A DNA stretch of 8,346 nucleotides from assembly GCA_002365025.1 (NCBI GenBank), contig DEYX01000055.1, positions 12,628 through 20,973 on the forward strand, in the 5' to 3' direction. Below the pieces are notes generated by a model that made no database searches, had not been told where the DNA came from, and was given only the letters and a program-made list of their open reading frames with translations. Position 1 is the stretch's first letter, and each line of letters opens with the position of its first letter. This DNA is from Hungatella sp. UBA3147 (lineage in GTDB: Bacteria; Bacillota; Clostridia; Lachnospirales; Lachnospiraceae). A program made the translations under genes and the position numbers. This document shows positions 6,250 to 8,346 of this stretch, piece by piece.

Positions 6250-6861
6250 ATGAAAAATTTTTATGGATACATGAGGGTCTCCTCATTAGAACAAAATACA
6301 GAACGGCAAAAGGTAGAACTTCTGCGCTGGGGCATTATTGACAAGAACATATATTGCGATAAATTATCAGGAAAGGATTTTAACAGGCCCCAATATCAAA
6401 AGTTAAAAAGAAAATTAAAAGAGGGAGATGTTCTAGTTGTAAAAAGCATTGACCGTCTGGGAAGAAATTACGATGACATACAGGAAGAATGGCGGGAAAT
6501 CGTGAAAGCCAGAAAAGCTGATATTGTAATTCTGGATATGCCCATTCTGGATACAAGAACAAATAAAGATCTGATCGGCACCCTGATTTCCGATATTGTC
6601 CTTCAGCTCCTCTCCTATGTAGCACAGGCAGAGCGGGAAAACATCAAACAGCGTCAGGCAGAGGGGATTGCCCTTGCAAAAGCCCAGGGAAAGCATCTGG
6701 GCCGATTCCCTACCCCTATTCCTGATGAGTTTTACCCGGTTTATGAAAAATGGCAGAAGCGCATTTATACCCTTGAAACCGCAAGCAGGGAGTTAGGCAT
6801 CACTGTCAGCCAGTTTCGGACAATGATAAAAAAACACAAGTCAAATACAAAGACTTCTTAG
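6250..6861 (+). CDS. Serine recombinase, resolvase/invertase family
   Basis: A 203-residue DNA recombinase that cuts and rejoins DNA through a serine-linked intermediate, resolving or inverting segments. The N-terminal catalytic domain carries YMRVSS (7-12) with catalytic Ser11 and Arg9, then VKSIDRLGR (64-72) with Asp68, Arg69 and Arg72 at the gamma-delta resolvase positions. Helix E carries AERENIKQRQAEG (127-139). A C-terminal HTH (about 174-195, ETASRELGITVSQF) binds DNA. Length is typical of small resolvases and all expected catalytic residues are present. AGGAGG lies eight bases before the ATG. It is alone on the plus strand between two minus-strand sugar loci, with no transposase in the window. 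It may be a remnant of a mobile element or act on a local site. Resolvase versus invertase cannot be told from sequence. Confidence 0.95.
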   Translation: MKNFYGYMRVSSLEQNTERQKVELLRWGIIDKNIYCDKLSGKDFNRPQYQKLKRKLKEGDVLVVKSIDRLGRNYDDIQEEWREIVKARKADIVILDMPILDTRTNKDLIGTLISDIVLQLLSYVAQAERENIKQRQAEGIALAKAQGKHLGRFPTPIPDEFYPVYEKWQKRIYTLETASRELGITVSQFRTMIKKHKSNTKTS

Positions 6862-6876
6862 AACAGCCACTATCGG

Positions 6877-6922
6877 AAATAAAACAGGCAGAACCGCTGC
6901 TTTTCATCAACGATCCTGCCTG
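6877..6922 (-). terminator. Intrinsic terminator of the beta-galactosidase gene
   Basis: In minus-strand RNA, bases 6922-6908 pair with 6899-6885 in a 15-bp stem that includes three G-U pairs, with an eight-base loop, followed by TTTTATTT (6884-6877). On the plus strand the G-U pairs become A-C mismatches and there is no T-run, so the signal is directional. It lies 76 bases past the gene's stop codon. No comparable terminator is seen for the converging recombinase gene. Confidence 0.7.
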
Positions 6923-6998
6923 ATAACACAAACACAGATTTCTATTCACATATGCGGAAATTTGAGTTCCTCTCTTGACCGATCCAGTCAAACGAAAG

Positions 6999-8346
6999 TC
7001 AAATATCCGCTTTCTTAGGAACCAGTCTCACTTCAAAAACAAATTCCTCTTCATCAAACCGGTATTCTTTCCGAAGTTCCGGTCCGCAGCTTGCAGACCC
7101 GATCCCCTCCTGGCGGTAATCCAGGCAAAGAACCGTATAGTCAGAGGCTGACAGCTCATAATTATGGGCTTTTTCTGTCAACTCCTCCTGGGTATAAACC
7201 GATGCATTAAAAGAAAATGTCCGTTCAGAAGTTGCCGAAAGGGAAGCTCCACCACCTTTTACCGTTACAAAATCACAGTCGCTCCGGCTTCCGTTCTCCT
7301 GAGGCTTTAAATAGTCCTCGTGCATTTCCTTTACCCCGGCAGTAAATAACCCGTGATAGCTTGCTTTTCTCTTATCCAGGTAATTTTCCACCGGCCCCAG
7401 ACCATAATAGGTCACCTGATCCATGCCCTTTGGAAGGAAAAGGCGAAGGCCAAACCTTGGAAGCTCAGGAAATTCCATATCCCTCTTCACATCCAGCTTT
7501 CCATTCAAAACTCCATCATTTCCTATAGTCCACAATGCCTCAATCATTAATATTCTCTGGATTACAGCCGCAGTAACGGACAGAACGGTCCTTATTTCCA
7601 CCTGTCCATCCTTTAACTCATAAGAGGTTTCATAAGCCCTGGATATGGCCCGGTCATAATGGGCTGCCATCCACTTATTCTTTATATATCTGTCATTATC
7701 CGTTGGTGCTCTCCAGATGTTATATTCCATGGGGCGCTCCAGAAGAGTCCTGTTTTCAAACAACATATCCTGGAAACAACCGGTCAGCTTGTTGTAGGTA
7801 TAGGCAAAGTTTATACCGTCGATAGAAAGATAACGGTCATCTTCCCGAATCACGGGGCACGCCTTTTCCTCGTCAATTGACTCCTGTTCCTTTAATAGGC
7901 AAACCCCGGTCTGATTTCTCATATCTTCATTCTCAAGGAGTATTTCTTCAAATCCCAAAAGGCTTCCGGCTTTTAAAAGGGCGGTATTCTGCTTTAATAA
8001 ATACTGAACTTTCAGATAACATTTTCCCTTTTGAGGGACCTCAAAGTCCAAAGTCAGAATGCCTGTGCCATGAGCCTTTATTTCCGGCATATCTCCGTCC
8101 TTAAGGATTCCCTTTGCGGTGACCTCTCCGTCACAGGTCACCTCATATTCAATTGCTGCATAATCCTTCAAACCGATAAAATCCATGCGGTTTTGAAGCA
8201 CCAGCTCCTTCTTTTCCCGGTCAAAGGAAACAAACCTTGCCGGACGGTACACATTTTTAAATTCCATCAGACCGGTGTGGGGTCTTCTGTCCGGGTATAC
8301 CAGGCCGTCCATACAGAAGTTGCCGTCATGAGGATACTCGCCGTGA
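6999..8346 (-). CDS. lacZ: LacZ-type GH2 beta-galactosidase, C-terminal part
   Basis: The enzyme hydrolyses lactose and other beta-galactosides in the cytoplasm. Only the last 448 residues are in the window; the frame is open at the right edge (first full codon at 8345), so both catalytic glutamates lie outside. The visible part begins at the end of the TIM barrel (GEYPHDGNFCMDGLVYPDRR), continues through the linking beta-sandwich domain, and ends with the beta-galactosidase small-chain domain. That domain shows IWRAPTDND (210-218), GLGPVENY (315-322), PQENGSRSD (348-356) and GIGSASCGP (414-422), numbered from the first full codon. The motifs align with E. coli LacZ. Asp replaces Asn604 (CMDG) and Cys replaces Trp999, as in EbgA-like enzymes from memory. 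It acts on unphosphorylated sugar, so it probably belongs to a different operon from the PTS genes. Confidence 0.96.
   Translation of the reverse strand, partial: HGEYPHDGNFCMDGLVYPDRRPHTGLMEFKNVYRPARFVSFDREKKELVLQNRMDFIGLKDYAAIEYEVTCDGEVTAKGILKDGDMPEIKAHGTGILTLDFEVPQKGKCYLKVQYLLKQNTALLKAGSLLGFEEILLENEDMRNQTGVCLLKEQESIDEEKACPVIREDDRYLSIDGINFAYTYNKLTGCFQDMLFENRTLLERPMEYNIWRAPTDNDRYIKNKWMAAHYDRAISRAYETSYELKDGQVEIRTVLSVTAAVIQRILMIEALWTIGNDGVLNGKLDVKRDMEFPELPRFGLRLFLPKGMDQVTYYGLGPVENYLDKRKASYHGLFTAGVKEMHEDYLKPQENGSRSDCDFVTVKGGGASLSATSERTFSFNASVYTQEELTEKAHNYELSASDYTVLCLDYRQEGIGSASCGPELRKEYRFDEEEFVFEVRLVPKKADI

Noticed and set aside
6157..6980. Three TTGACC copies around the recombinase (6157, 6208, 6975) as res subsites
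   Set aside because: Only 6-7 bases match, spacing is irregular, and no inverted partner halves are present.
6986..7003. Direct repeat AGTCAAA twice at the end of the beta-galactosidase gene
   Set aside because: Seven bases with a four-base gap, partly in coding sequence; too short to support a role.

Overview
The window looks like the chromosome of an anaerobic Firmicute, most likely a Lachnospiraceae/Clostridium-type gut or soil sugar fermenter. This rests on the moderately low GC, the strong AGGAGG-type ribosome sites, a Lac/Cel-family PTS with a LicR-type regulator, and a Gram-positive style LacZ. The genus is a guess.

Layout. Positions 73-3477 (minus strand) hold a compact beta-glucoside operon, transcribed in the order GH1 6-phospho-beta-glucosidase, PTS EIIB, EIIC, EIIA. 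The gaps are 10, 25 and 31 bases, and a G/C-rich hairpin at the left window edge may end the operon. Just upstream, on the same strand (3596-5491), lies a 631-residue multidomain regulator (HTH, HTH, PRD1, PRD2, EIIB-like, EIIA-like), closed by its own intrinsic terminator in the 118-base gap before the GH1 gene. From about 5636 to 6249 is an AT-rich stretch. It holds a strong minus-strand terminator, a doubtful small reading frame that stays open for 121 codons without an ATG, and a 10-bp inverted repeat. A plus-strand serine recombinase (6250-6861) follows. A minus-strand terminator (6877-6922) then precedes the C-terminal 448 residues of a LacZ-type GH2 beta-galactosidase that runs off the right edge.

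How the genes work together. EIIC imports a beta-glucoside such as cellobiose, EIIA and EIIB pass phosphate to it, and the GH1 enzyme cleaves the resulting 6-phospho-sugar. The regulator should sense PTS phosphorylation state and activate the operon.

The most interesting signals are regulatory. A near-identical 20-bp site (16/20 identical) lies at the same distance from similarly spaced promoter elements upstream of both the regulator gene and the GH1 gene. At the GH1 gene this site forms one arm of the regulator's own terminator. The regulator has also lost three of its four expected PRD histidines. I found no CRISPR array, tRNA, rRNA or clearly new multi-gene system.
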